Notes: a model not told the origin generated them from the letters alone. Shown: positions 1-8,809, counted from the first letter of the stretch. The stretch: DNA of 50,989 nucleotides from Candidatus Brocadiaceae bacterium (GCA_012728835.1 JAAYEJ010000011.1:1-50989); one strand, 5' to 3'. Translations and numbers: made by a program.

Positions 1-42
1 CGTCCGCAGCCCGGTTTCAACGCGTCGGGCGCTCTGCCGGCC

Positions 43-1077
43 TCAACGAGAGGCGAATTCCCTCAGCCGGGTGCCTGCCACCAGGTGAGACAATGTCCGG
101 ATCGTGAACACCTTCCCGCGAGTTGCCAGGATCATCTTCTTCATGTCCTCACGCCGGACTCCGAACCCACGGCCGCCGATGCACGCGACGACCTGGAACT
201 TCGGATCATCTTGCGAGCGTCCGGCGACGCTCAACTCGCCAAGATGCTGAATGCGAGTGACTTTATCGCGCGCCGTGCCATCGTCCTCGGTGAGCTTGGC
301 TTCGATGACAACGCAGGGGTTGAACTCGCTCGGGATGACGAAATCGGGCGCCTGATCGAAACCCGGGATCCGCTGAGCCCTCCTGGTCTTCCGATAGCTG
401 ATTCCGGCGTCGCTGAGAACGTCCTCGATCGCGGACTCCAGCCTGTCGCCGATTAGCTCGCTGACGGAATCGCGATGTCCGGCAAATGGACGGCCCAGGA
501 ATCGTTCGTACAGAAGCATGGCATAGGGAACGCCCATGGAGGCAAGGTGCCGAACGGTCTCAAGTCCCTCGCGTGTGTCCGCCTTGTCAAGACGATGAAG
601 CTGGTCCGTCGCCACTTCGGGATTGCCTTCCTGAAGCAGTTGGCACGCCGTCCGGACCAATGCCTCCACCCTGCTGAATGCGGCGCTGTCCTCGTTGAGG
701 ACGTTCTCGGGCTGCAACCGGATTCGCCGGTCCAGACTCCGGACGAAGCTCTGTGGAACCCTGATCCCGCTTCGCTGAGTCGTGACATATGCCCATTCAG
801 GCGGTGTGAACCCCAACATGGTCCTGAGAACCACGATGGAGATCGGTTCCGCCCGTGCAACGGGGAGGACTCGGGCCGGGGTCATCTCAGTAAAGGCCGC
901 CGTTGCCGCCTTGAGTGCTTCATACGCTTGTTCGAAAGTCGGGTATTCCACGAAGCCGGGGCCCTTGGGCAGAACAAGGAACTCGGATTCGAGACAGGAG
1001 AAGATGGCATCGACAAATGGGTCTGGATCGGCCAGTATTGCGTCCAGTGACGCCTCAAAAGGGAATCTCCGCATCAT
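43..1077 (-). CDS. PD-(D/E)XK nuclease-like protein, probable restriction endonuclease partner
   Basis: 344 residues. I infer it to be the nuclease of a restriction-modification pair. Near the C-terminus, Pro245-Asp246 are followed 13 residues after the Asp by Glu259-Ala-Lys261 in a hydrophobic strand (VVIEAK). This is the PD-x(n)-E-x-K pattern of the PD-(D/E)XK fold. The N-terminal two thirds match no family I recognise. The ATG at 1077 (a second ATG is at 1074) overlaps the end of the upstream methyltransferase gene by about 23 bp, which suggests translational coupling. An in-frame start further upstream at 1233 would lie deep inside the methyltransferase gene and is less likely. Base composition is less GC-rich than in the housekeeping genes, consistent with transfer. 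Nuclease fold is fairly well supported; restriction role is inferred from context. Confidence 0.65.
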   Translation of the reverse strand: MMRRFPFEASLDAILADPDPFVDAIFSCLESEFLVLPKGPGFVEYPTFEQAYEALKAATAAFTEMTPARVLPVARAEPISIVVLRTMLGFTPPEWAYVTTQRSGIRVPQSFVRSLDRRIRLQPENVLNEDSAAFSRVEALVRTACQLLQEGNPEVATDQLHRLDKADTREGLETVRHLASMGVPYAMLLYERFLGRPFAGHRDSVSELIGDRLESAIEDVLSDAGISYRKTRRAQRIPGFDQAPDFVIPSEFNPCVVIEAKLTEDDGTARDKVTRIQHLGELSVAGRSQDDPKFQVVACIGGRGFGVRREDMKKMILATRGKVFTIRTLSHLVAGTRLREFASR

Positions 1078-3250
1078 CGTCTCCGTAGGGAGCAGGGTCC
1101 TCTCGTGCCAGGACGCGCGGTATCTCACAACCCAGATGCCCTTCCACTGCCGGCCATCCCCCGAAGGCTTCAAGCCACTGGTGCACCTGTCGAAGCCGGT
1201 CGGCAACGGATCCGGTCTCCGGCTGCCAGACATCCCTCAAGGCCCAGATGGCCAACCTGGTGAGATGGCCGTAGGCGATACAGCGCATGTCACCTCGCGT
1301 AGGCCGCACACCTGCCACCTTCAGTTGCCGAGTATCCTCGAAGACAAGCTCAGCCACTCCCTCGGGAGTGTCGCGGATCCACTTGCGGGGGACACGCCCC
1401 GCGGACCGGCAAACGAACACGGTGTCGATGATGGATGATCCCGTGCCGCTGATGTGTATCGAGGCCCCCATTTCGGCGGGGCAGGGCATGGAAGCGGAAC
1501 ACACGAGCCTCGAATCCAGCACCGCAACCGCGATCGCGTGGTAGGCGCTCAGGTCATTGTGGTGGTAGGTGAAGACGAAAGGAGAGCCCGGCTTCAGCGC
1601 GCGCGCCATCCGCCTGAACACGGAGGAGAGCCCCTCCGCGAAATGGTCCAGCCCCCGCCCCATGCTCTCATTGCCCGTCAGTTCATCCGCGTTTCGCGTA
1701 GAGGCCCGCTCGAAGACCGCGCATCGATCGCCCGCCAGACGGCGTAGCCAGACATAACAGAAGTCCATCAGTTCGGCGTACTGCACGTTGCCGAAGTAGG
1801 GGGGATCCGTGAACACGGCATCAAGCGACGATTCCTCCAACCGGGCATCGGCCGCATTCTGGCAGAGGAGTTGAACGCTCCGAGGACGGCGCTGGAGGTG
1901 GCCGTTCGGGTGATCGCCGATCCACTCGCCGGGAATCTGCACGACCGATTTCCGACGCCCTTGATGCCGTACCTCGAAGGGATCATCGCAGTACGCCTTT
2001 GCTTTGCGGAACTTGTCGATGATGTTGGTCCATCCTCCGCTCCCTATGCAAACTGCTTTGCGTCGGTCCCGTATCCCGAGGAGATTGGATTCGCACTGCA
2101 CCAGCCCCACCGGGAAGCCGTGAACCGAGAAGACGTCCAGCGACTTCAGCGCGGTGGTGTCGTAACGGCAGAGCATGTTCTGATAGCGAAGCAGATCCGA
2201 GAGATTCGTGGCGAGGGCGTTTCTCACCCGCTCGTCCGGCACCTCCGAGATGAAGCGGGCCGATAGCTCAAGACCGAGCAGTTGACGGGAGTTGAACATC
2301 TGGCGGTAATGTGAATAGCCCCAGCGATGCAGACGGTTCGTCTCATCCCCGGACGGTATCTCATCGTCGGGCACGAACTCTGCCTCGGTTTCTTCCCACC
2401 GCTGGTCGGCTTCGCGGATCTTCTCCAGGTCGTCGGCGTCCGGGCTCTTGAAGTATCGACCGTGATGGCGGTCTCGGCATTCGGGGCAGTGGTACTCCAA
2501 CGCGAAGAGGCGGTGCCGCGGCGGTCCCAGGGAGACATCCGGAAACTGAACGACTGCCCCGCAGCGCGGACAAACACAGCGCCCTCTCTTTGCCGGCCCT
2601 CCGGCATGGAGGTCCCTGTGGCAGGATGCGCATTTGCCGGGGCGGTCTCTGTCTTCGACCTCGGTGAGCGCGCCGCACGCACCGCAAAGGAAGACGTTCC
2701 GAGGATGGCGTGAATCGCCTGCAACCAGGAAACCCGGGAACAGGGCAACATCCTCCCTGCACTGCGGGCAGGTCTGGATCTTCACCCAGAGACAGTACTT
2801 GACGTGCGCGGCGCAGGAGCCACAATGACCGCAGCGTGTCCTGAAGAGGTGGCCAATCTCTCGGTCAAGGTGGCCGCGAAGTGCCGTTGCCGCAACACCA
2901 TAGGCCGCCAGATCCAGGTGCAGGATCTCTTGCTGGACAATCCAGTACGACATCGGGTTGATGTCATATCCGATCACATCGCACCCGATGCGGTTGGCCT
3001 CCAGCAGAGGTGTCCCCCCCCCCATGAACGGGTCAACCACCACAACTCCGTCGCAACTGTGCCCGGAGTAGAAGGACTCTCTGAGTTCCTGACTGCAGAA
3101 CTCAGAGAGCAGGAGCCCTCGAAACAAGGTGCCCGGCCTGCGAGCGAACCACTTGTGCACGGCGATCACTGGCCGGTAGTTCTGCTGAATCTGCTTCTCA
3201 CGCAAGGCAAGAGACGCGATGAACGGAACGTCAAATGCGCGTTCGATCAT
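1055..3250 (-). CDS. Zn-ribbon DNA methyltransferase, DUF1156/COG1743-like
   Basis: 731 residues. Probable amino-methylating DNA methyltransferase (N6-adenine or N4-cytosine). The N-terminus carries REKQI and HKWFARRPGTLFR, resembling the DUF1156 start of COG1743 enzymes. Motif I, DPFMGGGT, is at residues 73-80 (SAM binding) and the catalytic motif IV, DPPY, at 482-485. Between them, residues 140-258 hold at least five CxxC-type pairs, so several zinc ribbons are likely. The order motif I, long insert, motif IV is alpha-class-like, and the insert may hold target recognition. It overlaps the nuclease-like gene downstream, and a good minus-strand promoter lies at 3337-3364. Together they look like a compact restriction-modification module. 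Methyltransferase identity is well supported; target and partner role are inferred. Confidence 0.85.
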   Translation of the reverse strand: MIERAFDVPFIASLALREKQIQQNYRPVIAVHKWFARRPGTLFRGLLLSEFCSQELRESFYSGHSCDGVVVVDPFMGGGTPLLEANRIGCDVIGYDINPMSYWIVQQEILHLDLAAYGVAATALRGHLDREIGHLFRTRCGHCGSCAAHVKYCLWVKIQTCPQCREDVALFPGFLVAGDSRHPRNVFLCGACGALTEVEDRDRPGKCASCHRDLHAGGPAKRGRCVCPRCGAVVQFPDVSLGPPRHRLFALEYHCPECRDRHHGRYFKSPDADDLEKIREADQRWEETEAEFVPDDEIPSGDETNRLHRWGYSHYRQMFNSRQLLGLELSARFISEVPDERVRNALATNLSDLLRYQNMLCRYDTTALKSLDVFSVHGFPVGLVQCESNLLGIRDRRKAVCIGSGGWTNIIDKFRKAKAYCDDPFEVRHQGRRKSVVQIPGEWIGDHPNGHLQRRPRSVQLLCQNAADARLEESSLDAVFTDPPYFGNVQYAELMDFCYVWLRRLAGDRCAVFERASTRNADELTGNESMGRGLDHFAEGLSSVFRRMARALKPGSPFVFTYHHNDLSAYHAIAVAVLDSRLVCSASMPCPAEMGASIHISGTGSSIIDTVFVCRSAGRVPRKWIRDTPEGVAELVFEDTRQLKVAGVRPTRGDMRCIAYGHLTRLAIWALRDVWQPETGSVADRLRQVHQWLEAFGGWPAVEGHLGCEIPRVLAREDPAPYGDDDAEIPF

Positions 3251-3336
3251 CCGAGCCTCCGCGAAAACGGCACGTGCTCAGGGCCGGTCTCTTGCCCCTC
3301 GCGCGGCAACCACCCCACCCGGTGCATCCCACGCAT

Positions 3337-3364
3337 ATCATAGGGGGCATACGCTCCCTGTCAA
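3337..3364 (-). promoter_or_regulatory. Promoter of the restriction-modification pair
   Basis: Read on the minus strand, TTGACA (3364-3359), a 16-bp spacer and TATGAT (3342-3337). It lies about 87 bp upstream of the methyltransferase start and overlaps the 3' end of the kinase gene, so the pair probably has its own promoter. Confidence 0.6.
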
Positions 3365-4309
3365 GCGGTCGGCGGCCTGCCCGGCCGGCGGCGGGCGGCG
3401 GATGCCGACGACGCGGTGCTGCGCATCGCGCTCGACGACGAGGTCGGCGCGGGGGAGGCCCCCGAGGATCAGGCGGCTGTTGGGCTCGTCGACGCGCGCA
3501 AAATGCGCGGCGGCGGCGGCCGGCGAGCGGCCGCCCCGCACGTGTCGCTCGATCATCGCCTCCCGCATCGTCTCAGCCGGAGTCGTCAGGAACAGGCGCA
3601 GGTCCAGAAGCGCCTGCACCTCCGCCCAGGCGCCCTCGCCCAGCAACAGGTAGTTGCCCTCGACCAGCACCAGCCGGTCGGCCGTGCCGATCCGGGCGCC
3701 GTCCGGCACCGGATCGTGCAGCCGGCGGTCGTAGCGCGGCACCGTGTGCGTCCGCCCGGCCTTCAACCGCCGCAGGCAGCGCACGAACGCCTCCGCGTCG
3801 AACGTCTCCGGCGCGCCCTTTCGCGCCCGCAGCGCATGCGCGTCCAGGTCGGCGTTGGAGCGGTGGAAGCCGTCCATGGGGCACAGCGCCGCCCCGCCCC
3901 CCTCCGGCCACGCCCTCAAGAGCAGCAGGGACAGCAGGCCGGCGAACACGGACTTGCCCGACGCCCCCGGCCCGGCGATGCCCACCAGGGCACGCGCCCC
4001 GCCCGGGCGAAGCGCCCGCACGGCCTGGCAGATCGGCAGGTAGAAGCGCCACAACTCCGCCGGACCGAGGCCCGCATGCTCGCGGTGCCCGGCCACGTCG
4101 AGCGCGACGGCCGGACACAGCGCCACGCAGCGGCGGAACGCCTCCGCACGTTCGGCGGCCATGGATGCCGCATCGAGGCCGATCGCCGCCAGGGCCCCGG
4201 TGACGGGGTCGGACCGCACGAGCCGTTCCGCATCGGCCGTCGGCCGGCCGGCCGCACGCAGCGAGTCCAGGAACCCGACCAGTTCCGCGTCCGGCGCCTT
4301 CCCGTCCAC
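3338..4309 (-). CDS. P-loop nucleoside/sugar kinase-like protein (YggC/FrcK-like)
   Basis: 323 residues from a GTG at 4309. It probably phosphorylates a small metabolite in the cytoplasm; the substrate is unknown. Residues 113-120 form a Walker A motif (GPGASGKS). MDGFHRSN, RKGAPETFD and the strand LVLVEGNYLLL are typical of the uridine kinase/pantothenate kinase superfamily, best matching proteins annotated as nucleoside/nucleotide kinase family. The N-terminal ~100 residues are a helical extension. I chose GTG 4309 because GAGGGG lies 6 nt upstream, spanning the stop of the M42 peptidase gene (4320). A TTG at 4357 would overlap that gene. It is probably cotranscribed with the peptidase; a metabolic link is not evident. 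Confidence 0.72.
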   Translation of the reverse strand: MDGKAPDAELVGFLDSLRAAGRPTADAERLVRSDPVTGALAAIGLDAASMAAERAEAFRRCVALCPAVALDVAGHREHAGLGPAELWRFYLPICQAVRALRPGGARALVGIAGPGASGKSVFAGLLSLLLLRAWPEGGGAALCPMDGFHRSNADLDAHALRARKGAPETFDAEAFVRCLRRLKAGRTHTVPRYDRRLHDPVPDGARIGTADRLVLVEGNYLLLGEGAWAEVQALLDLRLFLTTPAETMREAMIERHVRGGRSPAAAAAHFARVDEPNSRLILGGLPRADLVVERDAQHRVVGIRRPPPAGQAADRLTGSVCPL

Positions 4310-4319
4310 GGCAGGCCCC

Positions 4320-5396
4320 TCAGGAGAGCGTGAGGAGTTCGGCCTGCCCGGGCCCAAGTTCCTTGACGACCGTCTCGACCAGTTTGAGCGTCTTGTCGTA
4401 GTCGTCGGCGTGGATGACGCCGGCGTGGCTGTGGATGTAGCGGGCCGGCACGCCGATCACGACGCTGGGCACGCCGCGCTGGTGGATGTGGATGACGCGG
4501 GCGTCGGTGCTGCCCCGCTCGATCAGGCTGACCTGGTGCGGGATGTCGGCCTTCTCGGCCACGTCCATGACGAACTGGGTGAAGCGGCGGTCCGGGATGG
4601 CGCCGCCTTCGAGGACGCAGATGTCGGGCCCCTTGCCCAGGGAGACGGCCGGTTCGCCCTTGATGCCGGGCATGTCGGTGGCCAGGCCGACCTCCAGGAC
4701 GATGCAGAAGTCGGGGTTGACGACGTCGGCGGCCGTCTTGGCGCCGCGCGTGCCGACCTCCTCCTGCACCGTGCCGACGCCGAAGACGGTGTTCGGATGG
4801 TCCGTCTTCTGCAGGGACTGGAGCAGCTCAATGATGAGGGCGCACCCGATGCGATCGTCCCAGGCCTTCGCCAGCAGGTGCTTGCCGTCGCCGAGCTTGC
4901 GGAACGCCTCCTTCGGCACGATGGGGTCGCCGATGCGCACGTGCAGCTTCTCGCGGGCGTGCTTCTGATCGCAAGCGCCGACGTCGATGAACATCGACTT
5001 GCGCTTGATGACCTTGTCGCGTTCCTCCGGCGGCGTCATGTGGGGCGGCGCACACCCGATGACGCCGTCGAGGGGGCCCTTGCGCGTCCAGACGGTCACC
5101 ATGTGCCCCAGCAGCGTCTGGTCCAGCCAGCCGCCCAGGGGCGCGAACCGCAGGTAGCCGTCCTCGGTGATGTCTTTGACCATGAACCCCACCTCGTCCA
5201 TGTGGGCGGGGATCATGATGCGCGGGGAGTCCTCCCGGCCGACCTTCTTGCACACCAGGCTGCCCAGGCGATCCATCTCGAACTCGCCCAGCCCGTCCAG
5301 CGCCTCGCGCATGAACGCCCGCACGGCGTCTTCCGCGCCGGGCACGCCGTCCAGATCCGTCAGCTTCCGCAGAAGCTCCATCGTCTTCCGATTCAT
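4320..5396 (-). CDS. M42-family metallo-aminopeptidase
   Basis: 358 residues. Cytoplasmic di-metal aminopeptidase of the TET/FrvX/YpdE type, expected to trim peptides from the N-terminus. Visible landmarks are AHMDEVG (His65, Asp67), the bridging aspartate region KAWDD (Asp180/181), the catalytic pair QEE (Glu212-Glu213), Glu235 in VLEVGLATD, and the C-terminal metal His322 in RYIHSH. The ATG at 5396 is preceded by AAGGAG at 6 nt spacing. An earlier ATG at 5429 has no comparable ribosome site. The length is normal for the family. A promoter lies at 5442-5469, and the kinase gene follows 10 bp after the stop. Such enzymes are sometimes annotated as endoglucanases, which this sequence does not support. 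Confidence 0.9.
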   Translation of the reverse strand: MNRKTMELLRKLTDLDGVPGAEDAVRAFMREALDGLGEFEMDRLGSLVCKKVGREDSPRIMIPAHMDEVGFMVKDITEDGYLRFAPLGGWLDQTLLGHMVTVWTRKGPLDGVIGCAPPHMTPPEERDKVIKRKSMFIDVGACDQKHAREKLHVRIGDPIVPKEAFRKLGDGKHLLAKAWDDRIGCALIIELLQSLQKTDHPNTVFGVGTVQEEVGTRGAKTAADVVNPDFCIVLEVGLATDMPGIKGEPAVSLGKGPDICVLEGGAIPDRRFTQFVMDVAEKADIPHQVSLIERGSTDARVIHIHQRGVPSVVIGVPARYIHSHAGVIHADDYDKTLKLVETVVKELGPGQAELLTLS

Positions 5397-5441
5397 CGAG
5401 TTCTCCTTCCCGGTTGGATGCCATCGCAAGCGGCTGCGGCC

Positions 5442-5469
5442 AGTATAGCCGTCCGTGCCGGCCAGTCAA
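5442..5469 (-). promoter_or_regulatory. Promoter of the M42 peptidase-kinase operon
   Basis: On the minus strand, TTGACT (5469-5464), a 16-bp spacer and TATACT (5447-5442), about 45 bp upstream of the peptidase start. It overlaps the 3' end of the glycosyltransferase gene, so the two genes form separate units. Confidence 0.6.
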
Positions 5470-6599
5470 ACGGCCGGCCCCGCCTCGCGCGCGGCCTCGT
5501 AGAGCCCGAGGAACCGCGGCACGGCCTCGCGCCATCGGAACCGCGCGGCCCGCGCCAGGCCGGCCGCCCGAAGGCGGCCCCGCAGCGACCCGGACGTCTC
5601 CAGCCGCTCCAGGGCGTCGGCCAGCGCCTCCGGATCGCCCGGCGGCACGATCAGCCCGGCCTCGCCCACGCTCTCGCGCAGTCCGCCGGCATGGGTGGCC
5701 ACCACCGGCGTGCCACAGGCCATCGCCTCCAGCGGCGGCAGCCCGAACCCTTCCACCAGCGAGGGGAAGACCAGCGCCCGCGCGGCGCGGTAGACGCCCG
5801 GCAACTCGCCCCGCGGCAGGTAGCCCGCGCGCACGACGTGCGCGCCCAGTTCCAGGCCGTCCTCCAGGCGCCGCACGGCGCCCTCCCCCCATCCGGGCGG
5901 GCCCACCATCAGCAGCTTGCGCCGCAGCCGGCCGCGCTCACGCAGCCGGGCGAGAGCCCGCAGCAGCACGGGCAGGCCCTTCTTCGGCTCCGGCCGCCCA
6001 ACAAACAGGAACGGCGCTTGCCGCAGCCCCCAGCGAGCGCGCACGTCGCCCGGCCCCGGCCCGTCGGGGCCGAACAGGTCGTCCACGCACGGATGCACGA
6101 CCCGGGCGCGGTCGGCCGCGGCGCCGAACTCCTGCCGCAGCGTCTCGAGCGTCCATTGCGACGTACAGTGGATTGCAGCCGCGCGCCGGATGCTGCGGCC
6201 CTGCATCAGGCCGAAGTGGCAGACGTTCCGCCGCGTGCAATACGCCGGGTGGGTGAGCGCGAGCAGGTCGTGGAGCGTCAGCACGATCGGCAGCCGCGCG
6301 CCCAGGGGCACGACGTAGGAGGGGCAGTGAAGCACCTCGGCCGCATCGCGGCGCAGACGGCGCGGCAGCGCGGCCTGCTCCCAGGCGATGCGCAGGGGGC
6401 GAAGGCGGTTGCGCACCCTCACCGGGACCGCCCGCACGCCCCCGCCGACGGGCAACGCGGGCCCCGCGTCCGCCCCGTGATAGACCAGGTATTCGTGGCC
6501 GGCGCCGCAGGCCGCCAGCCCCCCGATCAGCCCCCGCGTCCAGACACCGACGCCCGTGTCCCGGCCCGTCAGCGCCATGGCGTCGATCGCGATCCGCAC
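5466..6599 (-). CDS. GT4-type glycosyltransferase, group 1
   Basis: 377 residues from a GTG at 6599. Retaining GT-B glycosyltransferase that transfers a sugar from an activated donor, likely in surface polysaccharide synthesis; donor and acceptor are unknown. The N-terminus RIAIDAMALTGRDTGVG is typical of the family. The C-terminal donor-binding domain shows FVGRPEPKKGL, the region FPSLVEGFGLPPLEAMACG with its catalytic Glu pair, and TPVVATHAGG. The GTG is preceded by GGGAG at about 8 nt spacing. The upstream ATG at 6647 lies inside a possible -10 element (TACAAT, 6650-6645) and lacks a ribosome site. No other sugar genes adjoin it. Confidence 0.87.
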   Translation of the reverse strand: MRIAIDAMALTGRDTGVGVWTRGLIGGLAACGAGHEYLVYHGADAGPALPVGGGVRAVPVRVRNRLRPLRIAWEQAALPRRLRRDAAEVLHCPSYVVPLGARLPIVLTLHDLLALTHPAYCTRRNVCHFGLMQGRSIRRAAAIHCTSQWTLETLRQEFGAAADRARVVHPCVDDLFGPDGPGPGDVRARWGLRQAPFLFVGRPEPKKGLPVLLRALARLRERGRLRRKLLMVGPPGWGEGAVRRLEDGLELGAHVVRAGYLPRGELPGVYRAARALVFPSLVEGFGLPPLEAMACGTPVVATHAGGLRESVGEAGLIVPPGDPEALADALERLETSGSLRGRLRAAGLARAARFRWREAVPRFLGLYEAAREAGPAV

Positions 6600-6769
6600 G
6601 CACGGGTCTCCCGGCTGGGTGCCACTTGTCCGCCTTCCCGGGGGCATTGTATGATGAATCGGGGGCTGAATGAACTACCGGGCCGCTCCGGCCACTAATA
6701 ATGAAGAGTGCGTATCACGGCGCGGGGGATCGGCCGGTCGAATTGGGACAGGTCTATAAGGAGAATGGC

Positions 6770-8293
6770 ATGAACCGAAGGGCGACAGCAGCACTGCTAC
6801 TTGTGGTCGGGCTTCTCGTGGGGCTACTCCTGAGCGGTGCGCTGAATACGCCGGCCCCGGCCCTGACTGCCGACGAAGCGGGCGCGCAGCGCAGCGGCAG
6901 CGCCGCCCTGGCCGCGGCCGAGAACGGGCGGAAGCTCGAGGAACTCAGCGAGTTCGCCAACAACCTGGAGACGCTCTTCCAGACCGTCGCCGACTCCGTC
7001 AGCCCCGCCGTCGTGCTGATCGAATCGCAGCGGACCATCACCCGCCGGCCGATGCGCCGCGACCCGCTCCTCGAGGACTTCTTGCGGGGCAGCCCCTTCG
7101 GCGGGCTGGACCAGTTCCTCGGCCCGCAGGGCCGGCAGCCGCGCGAGTTCACCCAGCGCGGGCTCGGCTCGGGCTTCCTGCTCGATCAGGAGGGCCACAT
7201 CCTCACCAACAACCACGTCGTCGGCCAGGCCGACCAACTGCGCGTCCAGCTCTCCGACGGACGCGAGTTCGAGGCCGAGGTCGCCGGCACCGACCCGAAG
7301 ACGGACCTGGCCGTCATCCGCATCTCCGGCAGCACCGAGAACCTGCCCACCCTGCCTCTGGGCGATTCCGACAACGTGAAGGCGGGCCAGTGGGTCATGG
7401 CCGTCGGAAACCCCTTCGGACTCCGCCACACGGTCAGCGTCGGCATCGTCAGCGCCACCGGGCGCCGCATCGGCGCCGCCGACTACGAGAGCATGATCCA
7501 GACCGACGCCGCCATCAACTCCGGCAACAGCGGCGGGCCGCTGGTAAACCTGCGCGGCCAGGTGATCGGCATCAACACCGCCATCGTCGGGCAGGCCAAC
7601 CTGGGCATCGGCTTCGCCATCCCGGCCAACATGGCCAAGGACATCCTGGACGACCTGATCGCCGGCCGCGAGGTCAGGCGCGGGTTCCTCGGCGTCCGCA
7701 TCGAGGCACTCAGGCCCGACATGGCCGAGGCATTCGGCTACAAGGGCACCGGCGGCGCACTCGTACAGGAGGTCACACCCGGCACGCCCGCCGAGAAGAG
7801 CGATCTCCAGGCCGGAGACATCGTCACGTCCCTCAACGGCCGCCCCGTCGCCGATGACAACGATCTGCGCCAGCGCATCGCCGGCACGGCCCCGGGAGAG
7901 ACCATCGAGCTGGGCGTCTGGCGAGACGGCCGCGAGCGAACCATCAGCGTCACCCTTGACGAGTTGACCGACGAGGCCGGAGCCGCCGCCGTCAGCACCG
8001 ACTGGCTCGGGCTGAGCGTGCAGACGCTGACCCCGGAGATGGCCCGCCAGATGGACCGCCCCGGCCTGAGCGGCGTGCTGGTCGCCGACGTCGCCGATGA
8101 CAGCCCCGTGCGGCAGCGCATCCAGCCCGGCGACGTGATCCTCAGCGTGGAACGCACCCGAGTGGAGGACGCCGAACACTACCGCCGGCTCATGTCGGAG
8201 GTCCGCCCCGGCCAGAACGCGCTGATCCGCGTCTACAGCCAGCGCAACGGCTACGCCTTCTTCTTCCTCGTGCAGCGGCCGGCCGAACGCTGA
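6770..8293 (+). CDS. HtrA/DegP-family periplasmic serine protease
   Basis: 507 residues. Envelope quality-control protease and chaperone of the DegQ/DegP/HtrA group. An N-terminal hydrophobic segment (about residues 7-25) serves as signal or membrane anchor. The trypsin-like domain has His149 (TNNHVV), Asp179 (KTDLAV) and Ser254 (GNSGGP), so the catalytic triad is intact. Two PDZ domains follow, about residues 290-380 and 400-500. The ATG at 6770 is preceded by AAGGAG at 8 nt. In-frame codons upstream to 6701 lack such a site. A TAATAA-like -10 at about 6694 is possible, but no clear -35 was seen. The gene diverges from the glycosyltransferase and ends at a hairpin at 8315-8347. Confidence 0.93.
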   Translation: MNRRATAALLLVVGLLVGLLLSGALNTPAPALTADEAGAQRSGSAALAAAENGRKLEELSEFANNLETLFQTVADSVSPAVVLIESQRTITRRPMRRDPLLEDFLRGSPFGGLDQFLGPQGRQPREFTQRGLGSGFLLDQEGHILTNNHVVGQADQLRVQLSDGREFEAEVAGTDPKTDLAVIRISGSTENLPTLPLGDSDNVKAGQWVMAVGNPFGLRHTVSVGIVSATGRRIGAADYESMIQTDAAINSGNSGGPLVNLRGQVIGINTAIVGQANLGIGFAIPANMAKDILDDLIAGREVRRGFLGVRIEALRPDMAEAFGYKGTGGALVQEVTPGTPAEKSDLQAGDIVTSLNGRPVADDNDLRQRIAGTAPGETIELGVWRDGRERTISVTLDELTDEAGAAAVSTDWLGLSVQTLTPEMARQMDRPGLSGVLVADVADDSPVRQRIQPGDVILSVERTRVEDAEHYRRLMSEVRPGQNALIRVYSQRNGYAFFFLVQRPAER

Positions 8294-8314
8294 CGCCGAC
8301 GCCGAACCTCGCGT

Positions 8315-8347
8315 GGGGACGTGTCGTCACAACGACGGCGCGTCCCC
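8315..8347. terminator. Convergent hairpin after the htrA-like gene
   Basis: GGGGACG (8315-8321) pairs with CGTCCCC (8341-8347), and GTCGT/ACGAC form an inner stem around CACA. It sits between the protease stop and the convergent small membrane-protein gene and overlaps the latter's last codons. There is no long T tract. Confidence 0.45.
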
Positions 8348-8506
8348 GCCGTCCGTTCCGCCTCCGTCGTCGCGAGGCAGCTTCCAGCGCATGTAGAGCA
8401 CCGCCCCCACGATCAGGGCCGCATACAGGACGAAGAACAGCACCGTGCGTACAGGCCCGGCCTCGGCGCCGGCGTCCTGCGGATGCGGCAGATTGGCTGG
8501 GTTCAT
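8327..8506 (-). CDS. Small single-pass membrane protein, unknown function
   Basis: 59 residues. One transmembrane helix spans about residues 20-39 (TVLFFVLYAALIVGAVLYMR), with a short N-terminal tail and an acidic, Gly/Asp-rich C-terminal tail. I do not recognise a family. Support for a real gene comes from the ATG at 8506, AAGGA about 8 nt upstream, and a minus-strand promoter with TATACT at 8537-8565. It is convergent with the protease gene and stands alone, so context says little about function. A longer in-frame reading upstream, to about 9175, runs antisense to the L31 gene and looks like noise. Confidence 0.55.
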   Translation of the reverse strand: MNPANLPHPQDAGAEAGPVRTVLFFVLYAALIVGAVLYMRWKLPRDDGGGTDGGDAPSL

Positions 8507-8536
8507 GCGGCCGTCCTTCGTTCCATGGACCGCCTC

Positions 8537-8565
8537 AGTATAGCCGCCCCGTCGCCCGTCCACAA
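8537..8565 (-). promoter_or_regulatory. Promoter of the 59-residue membrane protein gene
   Basis: On the minus strand, TTGTGG (8565-8560), a 17-bp spacer and TATACT (8542-8537), about 30 bp before the start codon. The -10 is strong and the -35 weak. Confidence 0.45.
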
Positions 8566-8703
8566 AGCCAGAGACCCACGCCATGGCGTCGGACGGCAGT
8601 GGACCGAGGCCGGCCGGTGGGGACCGGCCGCCCCGCCGGCGGCGGGCAAGCCCCGGCTGGGGTGCCGTTCGTTCCTGCAGGAGACTACGACGAACAACGA
8701 GAA

Positions 8704-8723
8704 CACAGCCGAGGGCGGCTGTG
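8704..8723. repeat. REP-like perfect palindrome
   Basis: CACAGCCG, a 4-nt AGGG loop, then CGGCTGTG form an exact 8-bp stem. It lies in the 351-bp gap between the small membrane-protein gene and the L31 promoter. From memory, this palindrome and its conceptual translation AQPPSAV recur in many PVC-group genomes, so it may be a dispersed repeat. Only one copy was seen here. Apart from the two promoters, nothing else was recognised in the gap 8507-8857. Confidence 0.45.
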
Positions 8724-8781
8724 CCACACACGGAGCCACGGCCCGGGCCCTCCTCCCGGCCCACGAACCCGCCGTCGGCCG

Positions 8782-8809
8782 TTGATTTCGGGCTCCAATG
8801 GGCTATAAT
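8782..8809 (+). promoter_or_regulatory. Promoter of rpmE-prfA
   Basis: TTGATT (8782-8787), a 16-bp spacer and a perfect TATAAT (8804-8809), about 49 bp upstream of the L31 start. Confidence 0.65.
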
